Source: Alentia gelatinosa (taxonomy: Eukaryota; Annelida; Polychaeta; Phyllodocida; Polynoidae). From it: a stretch of 64,000 nucleotides of DNA. Of the stretch, positions 44,761-54,805 are shown piece by piece. The notes below the pieces were generated by a model. That model was not told where the DNA came from. It worked only from the letters and a program-made list of their open reading frames with translations, and did not search any database. The stretch covers positions 54,144,789 through 54,208,788 of the forward strand of contig OX465584.1 in assembly GCA_950022655.1 (NCBI GenBank), given 5' to 3'. Numbering within the stretch: the first letter of the stretch is position 1; every line of letters starts with the position of its first letter. A program made the translations under genes and the position numbers.

Positions 44761-45163
44761 AGCCGGGCACCCACCTACCACGACAGTCTACGACATACTT
44801 TCCGATGGCTACGATTTGAAATGCCCAAATCGTGGCCTATCGGGAGGTCCCCGATAACTCGAAATCGTAGAGATGGTTTGAGCTCGGAGAGCTGTGAATC
44901 ATACTCGCTGACCACAATATCTTCCCTATAGGCTACAATACCCTACGATAGGCTACGAAATTTCCAACATGTTGGAAGTTATCGGGACCTCTATGATTGG
45001 CGTTTTCAATCGCAGCCTATCGTGAGCTGGCGTAGACGAAATCGCAGAAACCTGTCCCACCTACCACGATTTTGGCTGACCTCACGATAGAATCGGAATG
45101 GTGTCGGAAAGGCCGTTGTAAGGCCAATCGGGACCAGAATCGTGGTAGGTTGGGGCCCGGCTT
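44761..45163. mobile_element. TA-flanked TIR element, AGCCGGGCACCCACCTACC ends
   Basis: AGCCGGGCACCCACCTACC at the left, GGTAGGTTGGGGCCCGGCTT at the right, TA at 44759-44760 and 45164-45165. The interior has many TACGATAGGCTACGA-like units. Single copy in the window. Confidence 0.82.
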
Positions 45164-45217
45164 TACACACCGCTGCTCCCCATACTGTGTAGATTCTGAA
45201 CCGCACCCTGTGCAGCA

Positions 45218-45332
45218 TTATCGTAAAACTGGATGAGTTTTAGTCTTGGCTCCCGTATGCGACAACTGGAGTACTGATATCCAGGGCCCAAACTCCAGAA
45301 TCTGGTTCTGATTTTATCCTAGCCCTGTCTAC
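45218..45332 (-). repeat. Snapback hairpin element, TTATCC subfamily (copy 2)
   Basis: ATCGTAAAACTGGATGAGTT, GGCTCCCGTATGCGACAACT and TTTTATCCTAGCCC match 154-296 in inverse orientation. The second arm is shortened by an internal deletion of about 20 bp. Confidence 0.75.
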
Positions 45333-46740
45333 GCCTTTACATTACTAAAAATTATATTTATTTGCTTCTTGTTATTGTCGCAGCAAGTCACAGTTTTTTT
45401 TTGTTTTTTTTTAATTTCAGAAAAATATAGTACATTTACAGGTCGGTGCTACTCATTGGTAGGTCTTCCACCGGTGCTGTATCGCGTACATTTTTTTTTT
45501 TTTTTTTTTTAATCACGAAAATAACGACAAACAATTCGCCGTATTACACAGCGTTCTTCCATTGTAAACCGCTTACAGCACAGACGCAAGCACATTACAA
45601 TACATACATACATTCGTCCTCCCCATTCACAAGACCCAACGTATCCCTAATTACCCCTTCTCTTTATAATTACCTTCATTTTAAATATAAATTACTCATT
45701 AAATTACCTATTCAATTGAATAATTGTTACCGACCGATTTTCAGATCGAGTCTGGTAGTTATTTATTACTTACTAACAAATTATAAAATCTTATTTAGTA
45801 TTTCCTCAAACAATTCCCCTCCACATTCCCTTCTAATCTCACTATATATTAATGTTTCCCGCCGTATTTAAATTTGCATCATAGTACCTTCAGTCCCTAC
45901 ATTACAAAGATTTACTTAATTTTTCAAGACAACACCTTACATTCGCACTAATATTTCTGGGTCTTCAAACCGATTTCTTGATCGAGTTTGATTTCCCAGT
46001 GGTTTAACAACACATCATTTGTATCAGCAGTGGTACACCAATGACATCAAATGGGGAAGGAAAAAACATATATACAGGGTGACAGTGATGAAGTGTCGAG
46101 CTACTATGAGGAATTTACCACTCATATACAGACTGCTGCCTCTTGGTTACACATTTGAACTCTTTGATTGTGTTAATGCACTGTGATATTTACCTCCACG
46201 GCAGTGCTTCGGTCTGCTCGAGGAGGGGATATAGTCTGCGAGGTTTTCACTGCATCTATTCAAATATTAATATCTAAAGGTGTGGGAATAGCGTCATCCG
46301 TTTAATATCAACGCATAAAAGATGTTTTTGATCATTAACTGTCGTCGAGGCTCTATATAGACGTCGCTAAACACGTTGCCATGGTACTCGTAAGCCGCCA
46401 CGGATCTGATGTCATCATCTGATTTGGACAGACGATCTACGTTACATGCTGGATCATTCAATTTAAACCGCCACACTGATCTGATAACCTTACTATGGCT
46501 AGGGGGAGACAATACACTAATCTGTGTGGATTATTCGGATATTGAGTGATCGCTGCCAGTGACTGGAAATTACGTCAAAACTTTGGGGTGCCTGTTACAT
46601 CCTTAAATGTACTAAAACACACACAAATGTGAGAACCCGTAAATGAATTAAAATTTCAACCATATTTCCTATAAACTCCCTTAAATGTAATAACACCTTC
46701 CTTAAATGTAATAACCTTGTCAACCTTATTTGTAATAGAT
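45333..46740. other. No gene recognised
   Basis: Contains T-runs at about 45395-45410 and 45491-45510. The 141-residue frame at 45446-45871 starts with a run of phenylalanines translated from the T-run and is AT-composition driven. Confidence 0.35.
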
Positions 46741-46749
46741 GCTTACAGA

Positions 46750-46950
46750 ACTCCGTATGTCGGTTGTTACGGAAACTCCATGTTAAGCCTATGGGATTTT
46801 ATATTAAGGGTAGGATAATTAGTAGAAACCGAACGAGAGTTAGACTTGACAATGTTTACTACACGAGGCGTAGCCGAGTGTAGTGAGGAGCAGAGTTCGG
46901 TTTCGAGGAGCAGAGTTCGGTTTCGTATTTATCCTACCCCATCTATGCTT
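46750..46950 (-). repeat. Snapback element, TTATCCTACCCC subfamily with small tandem duplication
   Basis: CCATGTTAAGCCTATGGG, AAGGGTAGGATAATTAGTAG, then ACACGAGGCGTAGCCGAGTG and GAGGAGCAGAGTTCGGTTTC repeated twice in tandem (46895-46934), ending TTATCCTACCCC. Confidence 0.7.
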
Positions 46951-47084
46951 TTGTATTACTGTTAAAAAGATAATTATTGAGTCAACGACCAACAGAACTT
47001 TTTTCATAGTAGCTGACATCCTGCTCTCTGATTGGTCAATATTGTTATTACACTAGTGGCATAAAAAACACTTTATGTCACGGC

Positions 47085-47390
47085 CTGCCACATAAAATTT
47101 CCCTATGTTAAGTCTATGGCGGTTTTTTATTAGGGGTAGGATAAATTGTTATACGGTGCACCTTGAAACATCGGCAGTGTGTTGCGTTTCCCATCAACAG
47201 GTTTCTGTGCTAATTCGGATATACAATAGATATAGAACAACTAACCATGCTTGTACATCCTACTACACTCGATGGGAATCGGTCTTATTCACGGATCTCA
47301 GCCAGGGGCCTCGTTCCGTAAAAATTGTCAATTTCCCATCTCGTTATGTATCATGTACAGCATGGTCTCTGATAGATTTGTCGGCTTCCA
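47085..47390 (-). repeat. Snapback head plus CCATCTCGTTATGTATC hairpin scrap
   Basis: ATGTTAAGTCTATGGCGG and TTAGGGGTAGGATAAATTG are a head in inverse orientation. 47305-47385 (GGCCTCGTTCCGTAAAAATT, CATGTACAGCATGGTC) matches 29150-29235 and 54600-54680. The 130-residue frame across it is not a gene. Confidence 0.55.
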
Positions 47391-47509
47391 CTGACCTTTT
47401 CTTTAAACCATTTTTGTCAGAAATAGGCAATTGGAATTCAAATAAGTCGCACTTTGTCGTCAATCGATTAAAGGCCGTTTTATTCTTTTGGGAATAGTGG
47501 GTTCATTAA

Positions 47510-47969
47510 AGACAAATGCTGGTAGATGGATCATTTCCAAATTCTATTGAGTTTTGCAAATAACTCAGGATAATATAAGTTCCATATATCAGCAATTAGA
47601 AAATGCAAACAAAATCTAGCATGTCACCATGCTAACTTCTATGGGAGGGCCATCTGAAAATGTAAGTGCTTAACTATTGGTGTCTATGGGAAAATGCAAT
47701 ATTTTGACTTTGTTGCTAAATAACACTGATGTTCTATTGCTATCTTCAAATAATTCTGGATTATGATAATTGGGAACATGTACAAATGAGAAATGCTAAG
47801 AAAATACAATGTCACCATGCTAATTTCTATGGGAAGGCCATCTGAAGAAGGTAGGTGCTTATCTATTCGTGTCTATGGGAAACTGCTATATTTTCATGAA
47901 ACTGGATGGCAGCACCAGTGTTAATTGAGTAGAAACAGGGGGCGCTTTGATACCTACCCACATTTGTCT
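47510..47969 (+). mobile_element. TTAA-flanked non-autonomous DNA transposon (copy 1)
   Basis: The ends AGACAAATGC and CATTTGTCT are inverted, with exact TTAA at 47506-47509 and 47970-47973. Inside, a block of about 175 bp (GTCACCATGCTAACTTCTAT, GGCCATCTGAAAATGTAAGT, GTGTCTATGGGAAAATGC) occurs twice in tandem. A TTAA target is characteristic of the piggyBac and Kolobok superfamilies. No transposase is encoded, so assignment between them is open. Confidence 0.85.
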
Positions 47970-48007
47970 TTAAGAAATTGTCATACTTACACTTGACAAT
48001 TTCTTGT

Positions 48008-48087
48008 CTTTTACTGCTGAAAGTCGTCAGGCGGTGCAAAATGCCAGAATCGCTACCTCGCCAGAAGCGTCTAGTGTAAATGCTGGG
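48008..48087 (+). mobile_element. Right-end fragment, GGCGTTTACACTAGACGA group
   Basis: CTGCTGAAAGTCGTCAGGCG, AATGCCAGAATCGC and CGTCTAGTGTAAATGCTGG match 42370-42431. Confidence 0.7.
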
Positions 48088-48109
48088 ATACCGTTCATTG
48101 GTTGATATA

Positions 48110-48345
48110 ACCCGGGTCCCGTACGACCACACCCACGACCATTACACGGAGGATCTACGACGGAGCCCGGGCCAATCTGTGCTAGAGCTGACAGATCTAT
48201 CGGCCAAGTGTCACATCCGTGTGAGGAGATTGCCTGGCGTCTGCTGCAGTCCTTGCTCGCCAATAATCAGAGAATGGTGGCGAGTTACGGGATATGGACG
48301 ACGCCTTCAGCCCCGACTATGGTCAGGGCCACACAGAAAGGGTGA
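48110..48345. other. GC-rich unique patch with open frames on both strands
   Basis: About 235 bp of higher GC than its surroundings, not repeated in the window. A plus frame (48080-48367, 95 residues) and a minus frame overlap. The plus frame has a mixed, protein-like composition but no domain I can name. It could be an exon remnant; no splice context was established. Confidence 0.2.
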
Positions 48346-48480
48346 CTTGAAAAGGATGGTTTTGTAATCATGTTATCTACACCAAGATGGCGATGGATGA
48401 CCTCGTTTGCCCATAGATCTAGCTCGTAGAGGAGGTTAGTGGTGAGGTGAGAGTGCGCAGGGATGGTGGGGTGAGAGGGC

Positions 48481-48881
48481 CTGGGACCTGTTTCACTAGT
48501 TTCGTGACATGTCTAGAAGGCGTCTGTGACACCATACAGACAGACTAGTTTTGTGACAACACAAGTAGCAGCCCTTACAACAAGACAGACACCAAACACG
48601 GTGTATCCTTTTTACTGGCGCTGGAGTGATCCCCATTACTAACTGCCTTTCAGCAAACAATCATTTAAATATAACTATATATAAACATAAAATTTGTCCT
48701 GTAAGTGTAACACCCTCGACTCGAACTAGGGCATACAAAGCTTTGACACAACATGCGACAATAGATGCGACATGCGTTATGAAACGTGACTTCGTTTTGT
48801 CCGTTCTTGCTTGCACTGTTGGTGCCGCTTCTCATGTCTGTCTAGCGATTTGTCATGAAACTATAGTGAAACAGATCCCTG
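48481..48881. mobile_element. CAGGGACCTGTTTC-ended element (copy 5, interrupted)
   Basis: CTGGGACCTGTTTCACTAG at the left, AGTGAAACAGATCCCTG at the right. Shared GTGACACCATACAGACAG and TTGCACTGTTGGTGCCGCTT are separated by about 180 bp of unrelated sequence at 48600-48780. Confidence 0.7.
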
Positions 48882-48939
48882 GTGCTATGAGGTGTATTCT
48901 GAGGCATTCAGTATACAAACTAGGAGCAAATACTTTGTT

Positions 48940-49290
48940 CATCATTGATGAGTGAGCGTGTAGTTATAAATGAATAACAATTAAAAGGATCGGGTTACAT
49001 TCAGTCTATGGATAGGTTTCTGTAGCCCACTTGCACCTAGTCAACTTGCTATTTCTGCAACTGCTTATTTAGGGTTCAAACACATCAAGCACCAGTAGGT
49101 CTTGAGGTATTTTGGTCTTGAGTGATTGGTCATGGTCAGATGGCCCTGAAACCTGGCTCCCTGCCCTACCTTTAATATCACAGTGAACAGCATGCAGATG
49201 TTGAGGGGATAGTTTTTATGCAGTACTCTGAAAGTCTGAATGGGACCCATCTAACTTCTAGGCGATGGATATAGGGCGTGCAAGCACGAT
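48940..49290 (+). repeat. Dispersed repeat with GATTGGTCATGGTCAG core (copy 4)
   Basis: TCATCATTGATGAGTGAGCG, CCCACTTGCACC, TTGAGTGATTGGTCATGGTC and ATATAGGGCGTGCAAGCAC follow the order in 10500-10875. The copy directly abuts the element ending at 48881. Confidence 0.72.
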
Positions 49291-49299
49291 CTAATATAT

Positions 49300-50400
49300 A
49301 AAGAGTCCAGTATATTGATAGGACAGGTTACAAAAAATTTGGTGGATTTATTAGAAATAGATGTGAACGATGAATAGCTTATAGTCACTAATGTATACCT
49401 TCTTACCGAACCTTCCATTAATGATCATGTAATACTATTGGCATATTTTGATATTGAAAAAATATCAATTTGTTTGGAATACTTATCATGGCTCATGGGT
49501 TTCACAATATGCTCATTATAGATGTTCACTTGTCCACTAGAAATTTTCTGTTACTTATCTCATCTCTGTATAATAATTTCACTTATAAATATGTGCATTT
49601 ATATCAAAATCATTATTACACTAGTTCTGAAAATGCTTCATCTAATTATATTGATACAATGATAATTATGGTTGCAAAGAACAGGAAAAAAATGGCATGT
49701 TTGTCTTTGATGAATAAGAGTGGAATTATATATAAAAAAAAGTAAAAAAAGTTTGGGTTTTATCCAGTTGATGGGTCATTGCTGGAACCCACTTGACACT
49801 TAGCCTACCAGTCAGTAATTAACCTGCCACTGTGCACCATTGTGTCAATGAGGGGCTTCTGGCTGACGTGATTGGTCACCTGGACACTCAGCCACTGGTT
49901 CTCTGCAGTTTACCAATGACACAGAGTTGGCACGCAGATAGTGAAGGGACTGTGTGCAGCACGCTGAAAATCAATATATCCTCTCCGTAATTTAAGCAGT
50001 TTATCTGAGTGTGTACCATGCTCAAAAATAAAGTAATAACAGCGTGTGATGAGAGATCCTACCACTGAAAAATGAATCTATTAATATTTTCTTCATGGCC
50101 TAACAAGAGAGCCACTTTAAAGAGTGGGGATAAATTTGAAATTACATATGGTAAAGACCTGACTATATGGCATATAGCCTATGATCCATGGGCGCCGCCA
50201 TGACGCCCCCGAGTAGGTGTTCTTAACTAATGGAGGTGAAAAAGTAGGTGTTCTTCACTAATGGAGGTGGAAAAGAAGTGAGTGATAATAGGGAAGTGTC
50301 ACAACTCTAGCCTTGCTCACATATGTATATAAAGTGTTCCATGTGGGAAATTTCATGTCTTGGGTGTCATCCTGCTCTGGGATGGGTGTAGAAAGTCAAA
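49300..50400. other. No gene; diverged repeat and a 31-bp duplication
   Basis: 49775-49990 (CCACTTGACACTTAG, GTGATTGGTCACC, GGCACGCAGATAGTGAAGGG) is an old relative of 10500-10875. 50212-50274 has a tandem GTAGGTGTTCTT.ACTAATGG pair. A 91-residue AT-rich frame at 49470-49745 is unassigned. Confidence 0.4.
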
Positions 50401-50523
50401 GGAACCACAGTAAAACATTGAAAGGCAGTTGAATTTCGTAACAACAAAGAGCCAGAATACAGGTTTTGTCCCCCGACTAGCTAGTGACTGCTTTACAAAC
50501 TAACAATGGCTCTGTCCCCTATA
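50401..50523 (+). repeat. Low-copy repeat ending GGCTCTGTCCCCTATA (copy 1)
   Basis: CATTGAAAGGCAGTTGAATT, ACAAAGAGCCA, CTAGTGACTGCTTTACA and AATGGCTCTGTCCCCTATA match 63102-63244 in the same order. Confidence 0.82.
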
Positions 50524-51236
50524 AGAATGGCTCGACCCTCTCGACGAACTCTCCCTTTATTTATTCCATCACGCCACCTATGCCTTCCCATAATTTTCCC
50601 ACACATCTACTCCTATTTCATCATATAATGTATTTTAGTTATTCATTGTGGTAAATTTAACCACCGGATCCTATTCCGAACTACAACCGCATGGCAGTGT
50701 GTCAGAAAGGCTTCATCCTGTTGGGAATTTGTTTTTAGTTATTTAGTTACAAATCTTATTAAACCATCAGCTTTTCTATTATGTAACAAAATATGTTCAA
50801 TCAAATTTCTTTTACTTCATTTTAATGTCATAAGATTGAATTTTCAATTTGGTAAAATTAGTTTCTCAAGGTCCTTTGAAGAGGAGGTTCAACGGATATT
50901 CACTTGTATGAGTAGTATAAAAAGTGCAAAATAAGGACTCTAGAAATCAGAGTTGCCTCGCCTTTCATTTCCTTTATGAAATGAACCAAAGATGAAAATG
51001 AATGTCTTCGAGGAAACTGAACTTAATACGAGAAATAGAGAAAAGCTACTAATTAATAATCTAAATACTGAGACATTACAAAGGGGTAACAAACAAAGGA
51101 AACATCTTTCCGATAAAAATGCCGTATGAACTATAATCCACACGTGAAATATCACACGTGATCAAAAGATCTAACATATAACCGTCCTCCTTCCGTGAAT
51201 GAATGATAAACTGTACGAGTCTTTATAATATTCAAA
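50524..51236. other. No gene recognised
   Basis: AT-rich sequence. A 43-residue plus frame around 50998-51127 is glutamate-, asparagine- and leucine-rich but too short to call. Otherwise nothing. Confidence 0.3.
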
Positions 51237-51352
51237 ACATCCTTACTGTGGACAAAACGGTTGTCAATCTTATACTGCCTAACGCCATAGGCGGAAGGCA
51301 GCATAAAATCGACGACTAACCGAGAACGAGAACCATTTCGTCCACAGTAAGG
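51237..51352. repeat. Foldback repeat with CCTTACTGTGGAC ends (copy 1)
   Basis: CCTTACTGTGGACAAAACGG at the left and CCATTTCGTCCACAGTAAGG at the right. The centre has ATAAAATCGACGACTAACCG. Half of it recurs at 60876-60931. Confidence 0.82.
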
Positions 51353-51474
51353 TCATTGCTTATTGTTATCTCCATTAAATCGCTGAATAAAAACGCTATT
51401 TTAATGACTTATTAAGTGACAGTCACAGTAGGCACGAACATTATTATTATTGCACCCGTAGCAACAGGCAGTAT

Positions 51475-51675
51475 TTGATAGACATTCGCAAACAGGTATA
51501 TAATAATGTAACCTCCGCCTCATCAAATAATAACAAAAAGCACCCTAGAGATGTGTGTACAATGAAAGGTGATACCCAAAGAATACAACTAGGTAGAAGA
51601 CCTCCGAAGAAAGCTCGATCATACTTTCGCCAGGATAAGGATGGCAAAATTATTATTAAGTCAGTATTTGGATAG
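51475..51675 (+). CDS. Short basic open frame, function unknown
   Basis: A 66-residue frame starting MIDIRKQVYNN, with a basic stretch LGRRPPKKARSYF near residue 40 and a stop after KSVFG. Codon use looks less random than in the repeats. It ends about 175 bp before the hammerhead-like motif, so it may be the tail of an open frame of a retroelement that carried the ribozyme. No GIY-YIG or reverse transcriptase motif is seen, so this link is speculative and the frame may be non-coding. Confidence 0.2.
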   Translation: MIDIRKQVYNNVTSASSNNNKKHPRDVCTMKGDTQRIQLGRRPPKKARSYFRQDKDGKIIIKSVFG

Positions 51676-51846
51676 ATAAAAATATTCTTCTAAGTTAATA
51701 GCAAATATTAAAATTTAAAGAAAAAAACGAGAGCGAACCGAAAAGACCACAATTTAATGACAAGGTTGACTGAACTGTAATGATGTAGGGTTACATCAAG
51801 TTCATGTACTGTTGGAGAGTTTACCATTTTTATTGACACAAATAAA

Positions 51847-51885
51847 TACCTGATGAAGTGTATTTAACATACACGAAACGTCGTG
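51847..51885 (+). ncRNA. Hammerhead-ribozyme-like motif
   Basis: CTGATGA at 51850-51856, a 6-bp helix II (GTGTAT at 51858-51863 with ATACAC at 51869-51874, loop TTAAC), GAAA at 51875-51878, then CGTC. ACGT at 51878-51881 would make a very short palindromic helix III, with cleavage after C51882. Helix I next to the core has only C-G, A-T and T-G. One extra A (51857) lies between the CTGATGA box and helix II, which departs from the canonical fold. Minimal hammerheads of this type are known from Penelope-like elements. Confidence 0.4.
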
Positions 51886-51899
51886 ACAAACGCTGATAC

Positions 51900-52245
51900 C
51901 ACCATGTACACCAACTGTCATCTTGGCTGAATAATAACACCTTCAATTACAAACAACTGTGTCTGGTTTTTTGTGAGTTTTTCTCCATTTCACAAATAAA
52001 TGTTTTTGCTCTTGCAAAAAAGATCAAATCAGCGACAATTGGTCGAATAATAAGGAAAATCAGAGGGAAACCGTTGGGATGTTTGAAAGAAAGAGCGTTG
52101 GAAAAGATTTTATCGGTATCTTTGTTGCTTTTTCGTTATTTTAAATTTATCTTTAGATTCAAGCAAGACTAGTTCTGCCTTGGGACAGTTCTTCGGTCGG
52201 CGTTCCGATACGTCTTGATTTCAGCAATGTAGAGTTAAAGGGCTG
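51900..52245. other. No gene recognised
   Basis: AT-rich sequence after the ribozyme-like motif. Possible remainder of the same retroelement, but no motif is seen. Confidence 0.3.
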
Positions 52246-52247
52246 TA

Positions 52248-52640
52248 CAACATCTTACCCCTGATAGGCTTAACATTGAGTCACTTTAGCGTGCAGTTAA
52301 GTGTTATTTATTGCACGAGGGTAACAAAAAAAGAATTGACCAATCAGCGGCCAGAACGTAAACGACGTCACACTAATGCAGCCTATGAAATGTTGACGAC
52401 TTATCGTCTTACTTGGCAATACGGCAGCCGCAAATTTCACTCGCTCTAGCAACTTGGAGGAAACTAAAATGGTTAAATAATATGCCAAAGTCGTGGAAAT
52501 GGGGTGGGGTAAATACTTAACTGAACTCAAGTTAGTAGTGTTAGTTTTATCGCACTACGGTCAGGTTGGCTACTCACTGCGCTTGGCTTACGCCTCGCGA
52601 AGTAGCGCAACCTGCACGTCGTCCAATAAACGCCTGGCCA
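52248..52640 (+). repeat. Snapback element, TTATCCTACCCC subfamily, left part
   Basis: CATCTTACCCCTGATAGGCT and TTAACATTGAGTCACTTTAG form the head. The hairpin arm GAACTCAAGTTAGTAGTGTT at 52524-52543 finds its partner CACTACTAACTCTAGTTCTC only at 52931-52950, after the intervening MITE. Loop text CTCACTGCGCTTGGCTTACG as in 30156-30556. Confidence 0.75.
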
Positions 52641-52928
52641 AAGCCCTGGCGTCCACCTACTGCGATAGAAATTTAGACCTACCGATATGGCCCCGATAAC
52701 AAAGAAAAAAAATATCGGAGACATATCGGAAAGGTGAAATATTGTAGACATATGTCTAGACATGCCAGTCCACCATGCAGTGTATGGGGTTTTTATCGGT
52801 GTCTAATGGCAGAAACGTGGTCAACTGCCCCGATATTAGGTGACCTTCCGACGCGATTTTGATTTTTTATCGGGAGGTGCATCATAGACCATATCGGAGC
52901 CATATCGTAGTAGGTGGACGCCGGGCCT
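52641..52928 (-). mobile_element. TA-flanked MITE, CGTCCACCTAC group (copy 6), inserted in a hairpin arm
   Basis: AGCCCTGGCGTCCACCTACT at the left, AGTAGGTGGACGCCGGGCCT then TA at the right. Orientation as 19991-20254. It lies within the right arm of the snapback element beginning at 52248. Confidence 0.85.
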
Positions 52929-52959
52929 TACACTACTAACTCTAGTTCTCGTACTAATT

Positions 52960-53503
52960 ATCGTCTGGTTTCAGATACCAGCGGGAGTACGTTCCGGGTA
53001 GCTGACGTAGTAATATCCGAGCGCATGCGATGATATTGCACAGAATCAACTCCGGGAAGCATATGACCGCTTTTATCTGAAGCCATTATCAACCTTTTTC
53101 CAGATCGGTGGCGTTTTGACATTAGTTCGTTTTAAATCACACTATTTTTCTATATGCACTTTTTTTCCGTAAAGATGAATTCACCAGTGGGATTCACGTA
53201 CATCACAGGGTTCAAAATCTCATGAGATTCTGTTCCGTTTTAGGAGTTGATGTCGCCAACAATCGCAGGGGGAAAGATGCCTCAGGGAAATGAAATGCTA
53301 CAACTTAGACGAAGAAACTGTGTTCGAGTACAGAATCTCAGCAGGATTTGTCTCATATAAACACCCTGTGAGGCACATGAATCCCATCGTGTGAATCCCA
53401 CTTTATCGCCACCGGAGCATATACCATATCAGTATGCTCCAGGTCTGCCATACATACTCTCTATGTCTTTTCTATGGACACTTTGTATTGGGTGGATGAT
53501 AAA
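52960..53503. mobile_element. Composite: CACCTAATACAAAGTG-ended element with inner TIR element
   Basis: Begins with a hairpin near 52967-53090 (CTGGTTTCAGATACCAGCGG with TTTTATCTGAAGCCATTATC) and ends at 53405-53503 with GGAGCATATACC, AGTATGCTCCAGGTCTGCCA and CACTTTGTATTGGGTGG. These match the right part of 57806-58412. The element at 53187-53401 is inserted in it. Confidence 0.6.
53187..53401 (+). mobile_element. TIR element, GTGGGATTCACGT ends (copy 1, nested)
   Basis: GTGGGATTCACGTACATCAC at the left and ATGAATCCCATCGTGTGAAT with CCCAC at the right are inverted. The interior has GTTGATGTCGCCAACAATCG and AGAATCTCAGCAGGATTTG. Second copy at 61805-62023. Confidence 0.78.
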
Positions 53504-53506
53504 GGT

Positions 53507-53803
53507 TTAGAGAAGAAACCAACTAGTTTTGGTCAAAGTCGCCGTTCTCCAGAAGTTTGATGCGGAGTGATATGAACGAGGCGACAACCTAGTGATTATC
53601 ACATAGCATTCAAACGAGTTGGAGAACAACAACTTTGACCAAAAGGAATTGCTTTCTGTATTTATCTCACCCCAGTTTACCCTAAAATAATGGACAACAC
53701 ACAGGATATAGACCATGAAGAACGGACTGCAATACTGGTAGGGGCATGGAGAACGAGTTCCCAATGTTAAGCCTATGGGACAAAAATACCAGGGATGAGG
53801 TAA
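53507..53803 (-). repeat. Snapback element, TTATCTCACCCC subfamily (inverse copy)
   Basis: AGAGAAGAAACCAACTAG, GAACGAGGCGACAACCTAGT, CACACAGGATATAGACCATG, CCCAATGTTAAGCCTATGGG and CCAGGGATGAGGTAA. Close match to 11870-12167. Confidence 0.82.
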
Positions 53804-54530
53804 TGGTATTTCCGACCTGTTCTGAGTCCATATGGAGCTACAGAACAGTAAATCTAGTCTATCCTCGGTCTGGTATTGAGTGCCAGACCTTATCACGACG
53901 ATGAAGATTGGTTAAATGCAGCATGTCTAGCCACCCCATGGCTTAAGTCAATCTTAGAAATGCTGTCAACAATTTGAACATGGATTTCTCGGTCCCGAAC
54001 TTACTACTGTAGTAGAGGTGTAACGGTTCAACGGCTTTTATTGGCTGGTAATGCAGAGCGTATTACAGGCAGCTGGACTTAATACTGTGGGGAGTATTAG
54101 GATGAGAGATGGATGCTGATTGGCTATGAGGATCACGTGGGAGGTATTAGTTCTTATAAAGTTGTCAGTAAATCACTGGTCATGCATCGTAACACTACAC
54201 GTATTTCTGCTCTGGAGCTCAATTTTTGTAACAGAAATGACGAAAGGTTCACAGAGTTTGTGTTTTTTATGATATTTATTTAGACTGTATGGTACTCAGT
54301 CCGAAGATTGGTCTCAACAGACCTCCAGTTTACGACATTACTATATACCCATGCCGTACATACTGTAAATACGCACTGTTTCGCCACATAACGTAAAATA
54401 CCGTACTGAGCAGTCGTCCGTATGGCAAAATACGGAACCCTTCTGCGTACATGTCATTTAAAATATTATTTAGAATCTTATTTATTAGCAAAATCAAATT
54501 GATTATTTTATTGGTTTTGGGTATAGTGAA
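53804..54530. other. No gene recognised
   Basis: Unassigned. A minus-strand 129-residue frame (53507-53896) overlaps the snapback element and is not a gene. Confidence 0.3.
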
Positions 54531-54680
54531 TATAAAACGACCCATCATGCTTATACAAGCTACAAACTAGATGATAATTTATGGTTCGTACTGAACTCGG
54601 CGTTAAACGCCTCGCTCCGTACAAACCGTGAATTACCATCTCGTTTTGTATCTTGTACAGCATAGTCAGATCGTTTTATA
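54531..54680. repeat. Foldback hairpin with TATAAAACGA ends
   Basis: TATAAAACGACCCATCATGC pairs with AGCATAGTCAGATCGTTTTA. Inner blocks GATGATAATTTATGGTTCGT and GTACAAACCGTGAATTACCA also pair. Scraps are at 29150-29235, 47305-47385 and 57755-57800. Confidence 0.75.
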
Positions 54681-54805
54681 TGAATACTTCTAGTTATGTA
54701 ATAAGGCCACCACTGACTTACTTTGTCAGTGACCGACAGAATCAAAACGCTTTGGTTTCAATGGTGAGGCTCAAAAACCTATAAAAGCTGGAGAAAATAA
54801 GCTTA

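Noticed and set aside
45446..45871. 141-residue plus-strand frame
   Set aside because: It begins with a T-run translated as polyphenylalanine and follows AT composition only.
51850..51885. Calling the motif a functional hammerhead ribozyme
   Set aside because: One extra base between the core and stem II and only three weak base pairs next to the core in stem I; kept as hammerhead-like only.
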